A DNA stretch of 64,000 nucleotides from Flectonema sp. DT1601 (lineage: Eukaryota; Euglenozoa; Diplonemea; Diplonemida; Diplonemidae): assembly GCA_964019425.1 (NCBI GenBank), contig OZ025811.1, positions 62,001 to 126,000 of the forward strand, in the 5' to 3' direction. Below are positions 31,616 through 41,910 of the stretch, in pieces. The notes beneath the pieces were generated by a model. The model did not search any database. It was not told where the DNA came from and saw only the letters and a program-made list of their open reading frames with translations. The position numbers and the translations under genes were made by a program. How positions within the stretch are numbered: position 1 is the first letter of the stretch; the number at the start of each line of letters is the position of its first letter.

Positions 31616-32592
31616 TTAACTTCGAAGTTTCTTTCGCGAGCTGGTCCGTTTGCTGTTGTGTGCAGGTCGTTTGTAAGTCGGGACAAAGCGAGCGCGAGAT
31701 TTCTGTTTGCCTTTAGTTTGTTGAATGAGAAAGTAAAATACTACTAATGTGATTGTTTCATACCTTTGCTTTTGGAGCAACTTTCTCCTTGTGATACTTT
31801 TCTCTATTTCCTCTGTTCCAAGATTCTTCTCGTCTGAGTGCTTCAAGCTTTTCCTGTTCGAGTCTATCTCGAGTTTGTGCTTCAAGAACTCGTGAAGTTT
31901 GGTATCCAGAGGCTGCTTCTTCGAGTAACATCTTCCAACTGTTCCATTGACCTGATAATAATTCAGTTGACTCTCTCATTGATTGTTTCTCAAGTTTGTA
32001 TCTCTCACGAGTTTCTTTTTCTGTTCTCATCGTTTGAAGGAATCGAATTTCTCGATTTCTAATCTCATCGCGTCTCCAACGGGTTTCCTTCAGGTAGCTC
32101 TCACGAGCTTGTTTCTTTTCGAGGTCTTCGCGCACTTTTTCAGAATCCCAAATTCTTTTCATTCGAACTTGATCTTTCCAATTTATGAAAGCATCGCGTT
32201 CTGCGAGACTTCGACGGATTCGATCTGCTTTCTCATATTTGTAGGCTGCCTTTCCTTGTTGTTCATCTCGTTGATGCCATCGTTCATCAATCATTCGCCG
32301 CTCTTTTTCGCGTTGTTCGAAAAACGCTCGAAAAGGATTAGTAATTGTGGTTCTGTTTGTTGATAAGTTTAGAAAACACTAATAAGATAACTGTTATACT
32401 TTATTTGTGAAGAACATACTTCTTTCTCTGATCACGGATTTCAATGTATTTGATATCACCTCCCGCGATTCTCTCAGCTGCACGCAACAGTCTATCGCTG
32501 CCAAGATGGCGTTCGACAGCATTTCGATGACGTAACGCGATGCGATCAGCATCACTGCTGTGTGGTCGTTTTGGAGGAGTTGGACACAACAT
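31616..32592 (-). CDS. Highly charged coiled-coil protein (3 exons)
   Basis: Exons: 32592-32420, 32352-31764, 31702-31616; 282 residues, ATG at 32592. After a short N-terminus, nearly the whole of residues 65-255 is a single charged helix rich in Arg, Glu and aromatic residues (FFEQREKERRMIDERWHQR; DEIRNREIRFLQTMRTEKE). The last 28 residues are strongly basic. The Trp/Arg-rich single-helix style is common among flagellar axoneme and basal-body proteins, but I cannot name an orthologue. Confidence 0.72.
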
Positions 32593-32886
32593 GAGAGGTA
32601 ACGTACTTTAGAGTTTATTTAAGACAACCGATTCATTTTTATTAATTATTTCTGATTTTATGAATCCCAATATTGATCTGAAAAGTGTAATCACAACCAA
32701 CAACTCCAACTACTCTACTGCGAGTGTTCTACTTAAGCAGAACAAGAAAGCGAAGCGATTGTTAAATATTGTTATCAAAGAAGTGTAAATAACGGAACTG
32801 ATAAAAGAAAAAAAAGATCCCGTATTTCCAATAGGGGCTACAACCATGAAAGAATCTAATTATACTACGGAAATAGAAGGCACGAA

Positions 32887-34534
32887 CTAAGAAGGCATTC
32901 CCCATTTTCGGCTTTGCTGATTTGCGGTTCCCATCTCGAGTTGTTTCTTATAATATTCATACTTTGGATCTGATGCGTCTCTTTTCAAGACGTGGATTAC
33001 TGGGCCAAGACAAAGCTCAAAGTGAGATCTGTTAATCCGCGCAGTGCGAACATGAGTTCGAGCAACAACATCAGCAACGCATTTGTGATTATTTAAGAAT
33101 TCAAGTTCTCCGAAATGGTCTCCCTCAGTGAACTCGCAGACTTTAGAAATCTCATCGACATTGTTGCGGCCGAGGACTTCAACGACACCTTCCATTACTA
33201 AAAACATCCATTGACCTTCATCACCGTGATGGATAATATACTCACCTGGTTCATATTCGAGGCTTGTCAGAGCGTCTGATAATTGTAATTTCTCTGACGG
33301 TGAAAGAGTTTGAAGGAATTGAACTTTCGCTAAATAAATTTCGTACTCAGCTCTCGTCTTAATTGAAGACGCGATGAGAATCATTAAATATGATTCTCTA
33401 GCGATTACCCAAATTAGACAACTTGCTGAAGAGACACTAACAGATGCATAGCTGGGCGAGTCGTACAACAATTCCAGTTCTCCTATTGTTGATCCGATCG
33501 TCTTCTCAGCTATTTTATATCCTCTCTTAAAAACACTACAAGTTCCTTCTTGGACTATGTACAACTCGTTACCAGGTAACCCTTCTTCCATAAGTTTGTG
33601 ATCTTTGTGAAGCTTTCTCTGAACCATTGCTCCGATACACTTTCGGAGTGCATCGGTTCCCAGATGACGAAACAGAGCACTATCTTTGAGTAGCCTTATC
33701 AGAGTAGTTTCCTTTGTTGTTTTGTTAATTCAAACTGTTAAGAGGATGGTTAATGAAATATAAATAATGACATACTTGTACTTTATCTTTTGAGTGATGA
33801 GGAGGAACAAATGATTTGACGTTATTCAAGTCAGGAGATGGTCCATAAATTGTGGCTCGTCGTTTGCCACCACCAAGACCAGAGAGGTCAGGTGCTCGTT
33901 CTCTTGGAGCGGCGTAAACACAAGTTCCGAATGATGTTTCCGTGTCGTTAACAGAATCGAATATGTCGTCGTCATTTTGTCGTTCCCAATAAATCTGTTT
34001 TTTTTTTTTATTCCTTCTTTTCCCCCCATATTACTCATTAACTGTAATGTTATAACAAACCTTTAAATTCTTTTGACACTTTAAACTGATATGACTAATG
34101 AGATCGAAATCAATTCGAGTATCGAGTAAAGATATCGACACCAGACGTTCATTTGTATTAGCGAGTTGAAGCAGCTTTCTCCCCGCGAAATTTGACAACG
34201 GATTACCAGACAAGTTTAGTGATGTGACAGAAGGATGAGATCCACAAACTTCAATCAAATGATCGATCAAATCGTTTCCTTTGACGCTGTCCTCAGACAG
34301 GTCAGCGTTGTAAATCTTTTGTGATACGAATGAGATCTTCCTAAAACTCTTCGCCTTACTAACAACGTCAAGGAATGCCATCAAAGTGCGATTACCTAAA
34401 TACAAATCTTCTATAAAAAGTTCTTCAAGCTCTCTAATGTCGTCACAATCAAATAACAAATTCAAAAGTGCCGTGTTAGGCTTTCGAACTCCCCTTTCTA
34501 TACAAGCTTCTCTAAATAAAGACGAGGCTGACAT
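32887..34534 (-). CDS. PKAR: PKA regulatory subunit with N-terminal LRRs, kinetoplastid type (3 exons)
   Basis: Exons: 34534-34061, 33994-33776, 33711-32887; 505 residues. The frame reads further upstream, but a pyrimidine-rich ACTCAG acceptor (34564) lies 29 bases before the ATG at 34534. Residues about 25-155 are leucine-rich repeats (SVTSLNLSGNPLSNFAGRKLL). The inhibitor site KRRATI (about 202-207) matches the R-R-x-S/T rule. Two cyclic-nucleotide-binding domains follow: IGELELLYDSPSYASV and FGELEFLNNHKCVADV. Both keep the Glu but lack the phosphate-binding Arg of the usual PRAAT motif. LRR plus divergent pockets is the plan of trypanosome PKAR, whose PKA is reported to respond to nucleosides rather than cAMP. 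The regulatory partner would be a PKA catalytic subunit, not in this window. Confidence 0.88.
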
Positions 34535-34759
34535 ACCCTCACTGGTATCTTTGCGTGTAAGTACTGAGTGAGAAGATAAAGTGTTTTCATTCAACAGAAC
34601 AGATGCAAAGAAAAATAATTCTAAGTTAATAAAGTGACTTCCTTCAAACATTAATAAACAATACATTGAATACAAAGTAATATAAATAATAATACTGCCC
34701 AACAATAATACAAACAGAGGGTTAGCTGTAGGACATATCGGAGTGTGGGTTAGAACTTC

Positions 34760-37700
34760 TCATCCCGTTTCTGACTGTGTTGAGAATATTGATCGACTTC
34801 TCTCAGACATCTTGTCTATAAAATCATCAACAGAAGCTGCTCCTTGTCTAATCTCATTAAGAGAACGAAGTGTTGAACTTCTGACATCAGAACCAACAAC
34901 AGACGGTTGAGACACTCTTCGAATTCCCATCGGCCCGCCAATCTGAAATCCAGAAATCGGTGGTGGCGGTGGATCTCTTCGCACGCTATCATTCTTCCTT
35001 CCAAACAATTGATTGACTGCCAACGACGACTCACTCCTCCCTGGGCTGTAGCTTAGTGTGGATGGTGAGACATCTCTTTGAACCACTTCTTCTTCTTCAT
35101 TGCTGGGGAATGGGAAAGGAAATGGATTGTTGTTTTCAAATTCTATCGCCTTCTCGAGTTCTTCTTTTTGCTCTTCGATCCGAACCTCGTCGCCGCCTTC
35201 ATCATCTTCTCGTTTCGCGGGTGTTGGGAAGTACTCTGCAGCTTTACTAAGAGACTCAAGAAGTGGAGAAACAATCAACTCCGCGTCACGTGAGGATCTG
35301 TTTGGTGTCGTAGTTGGAGTGTCTCGTGGCTTAGCAATCGAGTCCAACTCCTCATCGACTGATAAAGGAGACATCGGACTGTAAGACTCGTCTACTAACA
35401 TGTTACTTCTGCTTTGAGTAGTCAGAGAGTCATCTCTTCCATCAGCAGCTTTCAATTTAAAATTAACGATCTGACTCTCAAGTAGAACTACTTCATCATC
35501 ATTTCCAGTGAGGATGGCTGCTTCCTTCTGTGCCTGGAGCTCAATCAGCTTCCTCGGGACTTGAGCTGCTATCTCAACTTTCATTTGGTCTCGTCGTTCC
35601 GTTTCAGAAAGCGGCTTCTTAAAGTTCGGGTCGCCGTCATTTAAAATTCTTTGAATTAACATCAGCCTTCCTCCAAAGTCTTCGATACCTCGATCTCGTG
35701 CAACCTGCTGCAACTCTGAAAGGGAAGCCTTTGAGAGGTTTACTTCCTTCTGAGGTACTGTTGGTTCTCGTGATCCCCACATGACTTCGATATCAGAGCC
35801 AGAGTATGACGACGCCGCAATTGCTTCAACGAATTGCTGTCGAGGTGGTGGAGGTGGCTTTCGAAGAGCAGGTCGAAGTGCTGATGGAGGAGTTATTTTA
35901 TCGAGTGACATCTTTTCAACATCAACAGGACTATCCCATGAGAATACAATCGGAGATTTCAAATGAGGATTTCTGTCCAACAACTTCGCATACGGAGACA
36001 TCGACACCCTGTGAGAGACGTCGTCTATATTTTCTCGAATTTCTTCTTCACTTTCTTCGTAGGTCACATTTTCAGTTCTATTTCTTCTGTTGGCGTCGTT
36101 GAATTCATCAGCGTCGTCAGCATCATCTTCTTCGTATATTCGAAGCTCTTGATTTATTGGAATGTCAGGAATCACATGAGTCATTTCATCTGGAAACTCT
36201 TCGCGTGGATAAGTCCGACCGAAGTCACTCGTCTGATCACTTTCTTCTTCTTCTTCTTCTTGTTGAGGAGGTGGTGGAGGATGAGATGCTTCAGTTAGCT
36301 CGTTTGTAAACTTCCCATCAATTGTTAATTTTGGAGTTAATTTACGAAGCGATAACTCCAACGCAAGATTCGTAGTTGTGGCTTTCGTTTGCGGCTCAAA
36401 ATATTGTTTGTGACCAGTTCTAAGATGTCGAACCATTACCCAAGTACCTGACTTCAACGCGTTTATTACTTCCTCGTTGTCTTCCTCAGCAGCTGATTCT
36501 GACTCGAGATCAGAAAGTTCAGAGCGAGCGGTTGCGATAGATTCTGTTGGGACACTCTTTTCTGGTTGCTTCTCATCGATCAGAGCGTCTTCTAAACGGC
36601 GAACTGAACGACCTGTTTTTGGATTGAAGTAGAAAGTGTTTCCGAGTCGGTCTTCACATTCTCTCCAATCTCTAAAGTCAAGATGAAGTTCATGAGAGTG
36701 TTTGTGAGCATCCCCTTCGACAGACTGATATTTATTTTCGATTCCTTCATCGAGCTCGCTGACTTCCATCCGAAGCTCCGCTGCCGTGACATTTCGAATA
36801 TTATTGAGGTCGTTGATGAACACATCAAACGATCCCGAGCGGAGTACATTCGCAACCCTCCCTCTGATCCATTCCTTTCCAACTAATACCTGACAGATGT
36901 CTCCCTCATCCCAGTCGGTTAACATCTCAGGTGGTGGGGGTCTGTAAAGTTCATGTTTCGTAAGTGATTTATTTTGCTCTTTTTGAGTGAGGTGTTTCAC
37001 TTCCGAAACAGGGAGAAACATATCAACAATCTGAAGAAGGATGCTGGCAATTTTTACGGCGGAGTTACTTTTTGATGAAAGCCAATATCTGACTACGGGA
37101 ATACCATCACACTGACTTAGTAATAATAACCTTCCCCTGAATGAATTCATTCCTTCTCCGTCAGAACAGCTACTCAATTGTTTTGAAGTGCACTCTGATG
37201 CTGTTTCGATTCCATTCCCAAGCACTTTTAAAATCTCTTTTGTAATCGTAACAGTATCTGCTCTGTCACTGCAATTAAATTCACTGCCACCGCAATCAGA
37301 AACTTCACTCAGAGTGTCTCTCGGTTTTATAAATAAAGTCATCGGGTCGATATCTTCTTTACATATTAATGTTAATAAGTGATAAAGTGTACTGATCAGA
37401 TATTGAGAAACGCATTCTAGTCGACTGTCACTTAGTAAGGCAACAGTATTTTCAATACTTTCAGTCACCGGAATTGCTTTGTGAAGGATTGATGTCACAT
37501 AAGTCCATTCATCAGTTTTTAAAGTACACGTCTGAGCACAACAGAAGATCGCTTGGGCTGCATTATCAAGTTGCTGCAGACCGAGTAGCGCAAGTGCCTT
37601 ACGAATGTGAGCTCTCACATAGCCAGGACGGTATTCGAGAGCTTTATTGGCATCACTCAGGGCTAGTGCAAAGTTGCCAAGTGGGAGATTAGCAGAAGCT

Positions 37701-38176
37701 CTATTTGTATAAAATATATGTCGGAGATGAATATCAACTTCTGACTGTTGCGCTTCTTTCACACCCGCTGAGTAGCTCAAGACGCTGCATGCGAAGTTGT
37801 CATCTGCAAAACGTTTGTTTCCTGTCCAACGGAGTTTCATTCCTTCTGTTGGTAAAGTTTCAGCGTTGCTATGCATCTGAGCTTCATTCCACCTGACGTA
37901 GTCCCAGTGACTACGTTGTGATCCAGTTTCTTGTTGTATCTTTTTAACGACGGTGTCTCTCCACTCAAATATCTCTTCTCCAGTAGCTTTGTCAATCGGA
38001 CACTCAATTTGCTGCTTTGCTTCTGGTGATTCACTGCAACGGCTCAGCGGGTACCCAGGATTCGGAGTTAAAAAATTCGAAGTATAACCGCTTCGTGCGG
38101 GTGTTCCAAATATGTTTCGCCGAACAGACGTGTTCGGGCTAGTAGCCTGGTTTTCAAAGGATACGCGAGGTCGCAT
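34760..38176 (-). CDS. TPR protein with Tudor-like, WW-like and SAP-like modules
   Basis: Intronless, 1138 residues, ATG at 38176, stop TGA. Residues about 115-225 contain TPRs (KLRWTGNKRFADDNFACSV; ANLPLGNFALALSDANKALEYRPGYVRAHIRKALALLGL). Near 425-475 is a Tudor/SH3-like barrel (EGDICQVLVGKEWIRGRVANVL). About residue 500, WRECEDRLGNTFYFNPKTG resembles a WW domain with the second Trp missing. Further on, SLSELQQVARDRGIEDFGG matches a SAP-like helix-turn-helix. Long acidic and Pro-rich segments separate the modules (HPPPPPQQEEEEEE; PALRKPPPPPRQ). The set suggests an adaptor in RNA or chromatin processes, but the combination is not one I know. Confidence 0.7.
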   Translation of the reverse strand: MRPRVSFENQATSPNTSVRRNIFGTPARSGYTSNFLTPNPGYPLSRCSESPEAKQQIECPIDKATGEEIFEWRDTVVKKIQQETGSQRSHWDYVRWNEAQMHSNAETLPTEGMKLRWTGNKRFADDNFACSVLSYSAGVKEAQQSEVDIHLRHIFYTNRASANLPLGNFALALSDANKALEYRPGYVRAHIRKALALLGLQQLDNAAQAIFCCAQTCTLKTDEWTYVTSILHKAIPVTESIENTVALLSDSRLECVSQYLISTLYHLLTLICKEDIDPMTLFIKPRDTLSEVSDCGGSEFNCSDRADTVTITKEILKVLGNGIETASECTSKQLSSCSDGEGMNSFRGRLLLLSQCDGIPVVRYWLSSKSNSAVKIASILLQIVDMFLPVSEVKHLTQKEQNKSLTKHELYRPPPPEMLTDWDEGDICQVLVGKEWIRGRVANVLRSGSFDVFINDLNNIRNVTAAELRMEVSELDEGIENKYQSVEGDAHKHSHELHLDFRDWRECEDRLGNTFYFNPKTGRSVRRLEDALIDEKQPEKSVPTESIATARSELSDLESESAAEEDNEEVINALKSGTWVMVRHLRTGHKQYFEPQTKATTTNLALELSLRKLTPKLTIDGKFTNELTEASHPPPPPQQEEEEEESDQTSDFGRTYPREEFPDEMTHVIPDIPINQELRIYEEDDADDADEFNDANRRNRTENVTYEESEEEIRENIDDVSHRVSMSPYAKLLDRNPHLKSPIVFSWDSPVDVEKMSLDKITPPSALRPALRKPPPPPRQQFVEAIAASSYSGSDIEVMWGSREPTVPQKEVNLSKASLSELQQVARDRGIEDFGGRLMLIQRILNDGDPNFKKPLSETERRDQMKVEIAAQVPRKLIELQAQKEAAILTGNDDEVVLLESQIVNFKLKAADGRDDSLTTQSRSNMLVDESYSPMSPLSVDEELDSIAKPRDTPTTTPNRSSRDAELIVSPLLESLSKAAEYFPTPAKREDDEGGDEVRIEEQKEELEKAIEFENNNPFPFPFPSNEEEEVVQRDVSPSTLSYSPGRSESSLAVNQLFGRKNDSVRRDPPPPPISGFQIGGPMGIRRVSQPSVVGSDVRSSTLRSLNEIRQGAASVDDFIDKMSERSRSIFSTQSETG

Positions 38177-38414
38177 CTTTTATTAAACAACAACAACAAC
38201 AACCTGGTGAATGAATGTTTTGATACAAAAATAAATAAATCAAAGAAACACAACCTGAACGTAGTTTTCTATGGATCTTCGAGATTTTCATTATTGGGTT
38301 GCTCTGATAAAGAAATATAAATTACAACCTCTTGTCAGACACCAGCAGCTTTCAGTAATTACATTCATCGAATGAGATGTAAAGTCTTTGATGTCATTCA
38401 CAGCAAAGGTCACC

Positions 38415-40676
38415 TCATCTCTCAGCCAGTTCCTGTTGCTTTGTCATCGAGGGAGGTACTCTCCCGGCATATTCGCTTAAAATAGATTCTCTGAGCTCCC
38501 TATCACAAGTGAGGTCTTTATAAGAATGTGTTGATCGAAGTAAGATGTGCATGTCAGAGAGACTCTTGGATGCGAACGAAGTTTCCATTTCCATGTCCTC
38601 GAGAGTACTTCTGAGATAAGAAGTACTACGAAGACGAGCCTGACCAATAAAGTCTCCAAAGATTGATTTCATTTGATCTTCAGGAAGTTCAGAGTAGTTA
38701 GGTTCTCTCTTAACCTGAGTCAAAGCATCTTCCCACTTGGTTGTGTGATTAACTTCTGGATAACAACGAAACAAGAGGTCTGTAAATGCTTCATTCACAG
38801 TAGTTTCCATACCTGATACGAAAGATTGATAGATTTCTTCACGTTGCTTGTGAGGAATCTTATCACAGATTTGTTCATAAAGTGAGTCTTTCTTCATCAT
38901 TTGACGGGCTTCCTTATATGTAACGGGGTGTTTGATATGTCGAGAGACGAGATTGAGAAAATCTGTTTTGTCGTTTGCTTCGTTGTTCTCGCGGATGAAC
39001 TTTCGGGCGGTGGCTCTGAGTGTTTGCTGCTGGTCGTGACAGTCTTTTTGGAGTTGACGAAGAGCAGCCTGTTGGCGATCCTTTGCGGTAACGTGTTTGT
39101 CCCAATATTCGTCAAACCATTTCATTTGAGAATCGTCAGGGATGTCTAAAGTTAACTTTCGAAGCCTTCGTGAGATGTGTTTCTCTGCCTGAGACCATCT
39201 CTTTGGAAGGTTTTCAATTTCTCGAAGTGCTTCAAAGTATTTCGACTTCTTGTCATTCTGCGAAGTACGAAGTGCTTTCAAGTGACTATCAAAGATGGCT
39301 CTCCTGTCGGTTGGATTTACCGATTTGTACCGACTGTCATTTTCATAACGTAATTGAAAAGCTTGGTAGTCCATTTTAGTGTCACTTTTTATAGCTTCTT
39401 TAAGAAGATCTCTTAGTGTTCCTTTTTGCTTTATTTTTGGTGGTTTCCTTGCTGTACCCACTGACTTAACAGCTTTAGTGATTGGCTGCTCAGCTTGTAG
39501 TTCTCGTTGGTAGTCGTCGAAGATGTCGCGACGCTCTTCCATAGTTTCGAATCCTTGGTAGCGTTGGTCGTAAATTACTTTTGGAAGGATTGATTTCCAA
39601 GTTGTGGAAATTGTTATGTTCATCTCTCTCAGCATTTCTTTAAATTTATTCCGACAGTCTTTCTTTAATTCCATCTCATTGGCTAACCTCTTCTTAGCAA
39701 TAAGAAGGTCATCAATAGGAGGTGGTGGTGGAAGTGGAATGTCGTGTTCATCAATAGCTGTGTCATCATCTGCTAACTCTGATGGTGATTTCAAGAAATC
39801 ACTTGACATGTCACCTTTTCCTTTTATCCCTTTCTTCCCGCCCTTTCCGGGTTTGCCTCCTTTTCCTTTCCCTCCAATCCACTTTCCCTTTAAACCTTTT
39901 TGTTCATAAGGGTTGAAGATGTCTGCGCTGGGTGGAAGTCCAACAGGTTGAATGATATCGTTGAAGCCTTCTGGTGGTGCAAAGCCTTCTGGTAGTGTCA
40001 TCCCACTGGGAACACCAATTGGAGTCATTGGAATCCCTCCCATGCCAGGTGGTGGAAAGGGAAAAGGAAGTTTTCCTTTTCCCTTCTCTCCAGTTGAAAG
40101 CATTTGTTGAAATTCTTCAAAACTCATCGGTGGTGGGAATCCAATCGGAGGCGACTGGTCACACTTCGTGAAGGAAGAGACACCAGTCACCGTGTTGAAG
40201 TAATAAGGTTTCCCTTCTGCTGTTTTGTATTCCTGCCAGGGATCACTTTCTTTTGAATTTCCTCCGAGGGAAGGAGGTTTCACCCAACTGGTTTTGTTGG
40301 TAATTAAATTATGATAATAAGTTTTACCGTCTGCGGAAGAGTGTTCTCGCCACGACTTCTTCTCTTCTTCTGTTTCAGGAGTTTCATTAGAATCTAAAGT
40401 TTTAGAAGTTCCTTCAGGAGGTACCCATGATGTTTGATCAGTAGTTGTGTTGTGATAATATACTTTACCTTCTAATGTTTTATGTTCTATCCAGTCTGTG
40501 AGACTCGTTTTGTTATCTTCAGTTTGTGTGTTGTCATCCAGAAGCTCTTCTTTTATGTCTGTTGGTTTTGTCCAAGTGGTTTCATTAGTTGAGGATTTGT
40601 GATAATAAACTTTTCCTTCTTTTGTTTTATATTCCTTCCAGTCACTAGCGTTGGTCTTCGTTGAGGTTTGCTCCAT
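38415..40676 (-). CDS. PRP40: PRP40/TCERG1-type WW-FF splicing factor
   Basis: Intronless, 753 residues, ATG at 40676, stop TGA. Four WW domains occupy the first ~170 residues (WKEYKTKEGKVYYHKSSTNETTW; WIEHKTLEGKVYYHN; WREHSSADGKTYYHN; WQEYKTAEGKPYYFN), the fourth with Phe in place of its second Trp. A Gly/Pro/Lys-rich linker follows (FPFPPPGMGG; GGKPGKGGKKG). From about 330 to the end are five or six FF domains (FKEMLREMNITISTTWKSILPKVIYDQRYQ; FLNLVSRHIKHPVTYKEAR). Such proteins bridge U1 snRNP, the branch-site complex and the polymerase II tail. Its presence agrees with the many introns in this window. Two FF-domain regions contain the expected FDDY/FDSHLK contacts. Confidence 0.85.
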   Translation of the reverse strand: MEQTSTKTNASDWKEYKTKEGKVYYHKSSTNETTWTKPTDIKEELLDDNTQTEDNKTSLTDWIEHKTLEGKVYYHNTTTDQTSWVPPEGTSKTLDSNETPETEEEKKSWREHSSADGKTYYHNLITNKTSWVKPPSLGGNSKESDPWQEYKTAEGKPYYFNTVTGVSSFTKCDQSPPIGFPPPMSFEEFQQMLSTGEKGKGKLPFPFPPPGMGGIPMTPIGVPSGMTLPEGFAPPEGFNDIIQPVGLPPSADIFNPYEQKGLKGKWIGGKGKGGKPGKGGKKGIKGKGDMSSDFLKSPSELADDDTAIDEHDIPLPPPPPIDDLLIAKKRLANEMELKKDCRNKFKEMLREMNITISTTWKSILPKVIYDQRYQGFETMEERRDIFDDYQRELQAEQPITKAVKSVGTARKPPKIKQKGTLRDLLKEAIKSDTKMDYQAFQLRYENDSRYKSVNPTDRRAIFDSHLKALRTSQNDKKSKYFEALREIENLPKRWSQAEKHISRRLRKLTLDIPDDSQMKWFDEYWDKHVTAKDRQQAALRQLQKDCHDQQQTLRATARKFIRENNEANDKTDFLNLVSRHIKHPVTYKEARQMMKKDSLYEQICDKIPHKQREEIYQSFVSGMETTVNEAFTDLLFRCYPEVNHTTKWEDALTQVKREPNYSELPEDQMKSIFGDFIGQARLRSTSYLRSTLEDMEMETSFASKSLSDMHILLRSTHSYKDLTCDRELRESILSEYAGRVPPSMTKQQELAER

Positions 40677-40724
40677 ATTTTTTTACAAACCTGTCGAAAG
40701 AGTGAATGAACGAAACAACAACAA

Positions 40725-41117
40725 CTAAACTTTTGCTAACTTCTGTTTAGCATTCTTTACTGTTGTGACACCAGGAAGGATGTTATGATTATTATCAACA
40801 CCTACCAGACACTCAATAGCTCTAGCTATGAAGACTATCCTATTTCTGTTCAAAGAGAGCCCCGGTGGTAAGATCTGAAAGGTCAAGCAAAGTAAATTGA
40901 TGAACAACTCCAATAGTAGTGACATTACACTGATTTCAGAAGTCAATCGCAGTGATTGATAAAAGTTACATCAAAACAGGTCTCCAATAGCAGTGACACT
41001 ACTGAGATGAACAGCTTCACAGAAATCATCTGAGATAGCGATAGCTGTGATTGAGGAAACCAATTCGGGTAAACTAATCAACTTATTAACTACCTCTGTC
41101 CTGTTTCTGGATAACTC
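40725..41117 (-). pseudogene. Possible remnant of a helical-repeat (armadillo-like) gene
   Basis: Minus-strand frames hold three related helical stretches: LSRNRTEVVNKLISLPELVSS, a segment near 40920 (MSLLLELFINLLCLTF) and LSLNRNRIVFIARAIECLVG. The DNA itself is repeated: CCAATAG(T/C)AGTGACA(T/C)TAC occurs near 40910 and 40985, and CCT(A/G)TTTCTG near 40839 and 41099. The layout suggests a decayed tandem-repeat gene of the armadillo/HEAT class. No full-length frame remains and the family call is weak. Confidence 0.35.
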
Positions 41118-41337
41118 ATTCCCTCATTTGAGTATCTGTGGACTGGAAAAAAATATGAGAGTGGTACTGAAACTTCAGTTCGTGGGGGTACGATGCACAC
41201 AAAAATGTTCCCATTTAATAAATGAATGCTCCTGTCAATATGATGTGTTTTATTTGATACAAGAACTCATTACAGTTTTGAACTAGATACACAAAAAAAA
41301 GAAAAACAAGGAAGGTAAAGAATGAAGGGAATAAATA

Positions 41338-41522
41338 GGGGCCAAGTACCAGCTAAAGTTTGGACAAAAATTGACACCTGCCTGACAAGAAACGATATTC
41401 AAAAGAAATTAATGGTGTCCGGCCACACTAATTCTTTTGACTATACGCTGGCAGGTATGAGAAAAATATTTTTTGTCCCAAAAAAAAAAAAAAAAAAAAA
41501 AAAGGCTGGTACTTTGCCCCCC
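41338..41522. repeat. Foldback (imperfect inverted repeat) element with A24 run
   Basis: The left arm (41338-41420) and right arm (41422-41522) pair as an almost loopless hairpin around TCCGGCC: GGGGCCAAGTACCAGC pairs with GCTGGTACTTTGCCCC, GGACAAAAA with TTTTTTGTCC, CCTGCC with GGCAGG, and CAAAAGAA with TTCTTTTG. The right arm contains a run of about 24 A (41480-41503) not mirrored at the left. No open frame and no clear target duplication are visible. MITE-like or foldback DNA element is the simplest reading. Confidence 0.65.
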
Positions 41523-41566
41523 AAGAAGGGAACAAAAAAAAAAATCAACTATAGAGCTATTGTACC

Positions 41567-41604
41567 ACTAGCCTTCGGGAACACCGAAATGTTCGTGGGC
41601 TAGT
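41567..41604. other. Compact hairpin next to the foldback element
   Basis: ACTAGCC (41567-41573) pairs with GGCTAGT (41598-41604), and inside it GAACA (41579-41583) pairs with TGTTC (41590-41594). It may be the end of the same mobile unit. Confidence 0.45.
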
Positions 41605-41910
41605 TGGGATAATAATTTCGATAGCTGCTGTGCCGATGTCCAACACATGAAATGAATCATCAATCATATCTCTCAGGACTACGTGGCTATTGAAACTCAG
41701 AACTCACAGAGCTCAAAAATGAAATTTAAATAAAAACAAGGAGTGGAAACCCCTCTTTAACATCGAAAAGAAGACAGAAACAAGTAAATATTTTAAAAGA
41801 CTTTAAAGTCAAAAAAAAAAAAAAGAAAAAGAAAAAGAAAAGAGAGGGGGAAAAAAAAATCTTGTGTAAATATCGTTATTAAAAAGCTTTTCTCACCTAC
41901 TGCTATTTTT

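Larger units (their letters stand above)
40677..41910. other. 1.2 kb spacer with decayed repeats and foldback element
   Basis: Between PRP40 and the SK channel gene. It holds degenerate internal repeats (40725-41117), an imperfect ~90-base inverted repeat with an A24 run (41338-41522), a compact hairpin (41567-41604) and A-rich DNA (41810-41860). It looks like an insertion-prone island. Confidence 0.6.
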
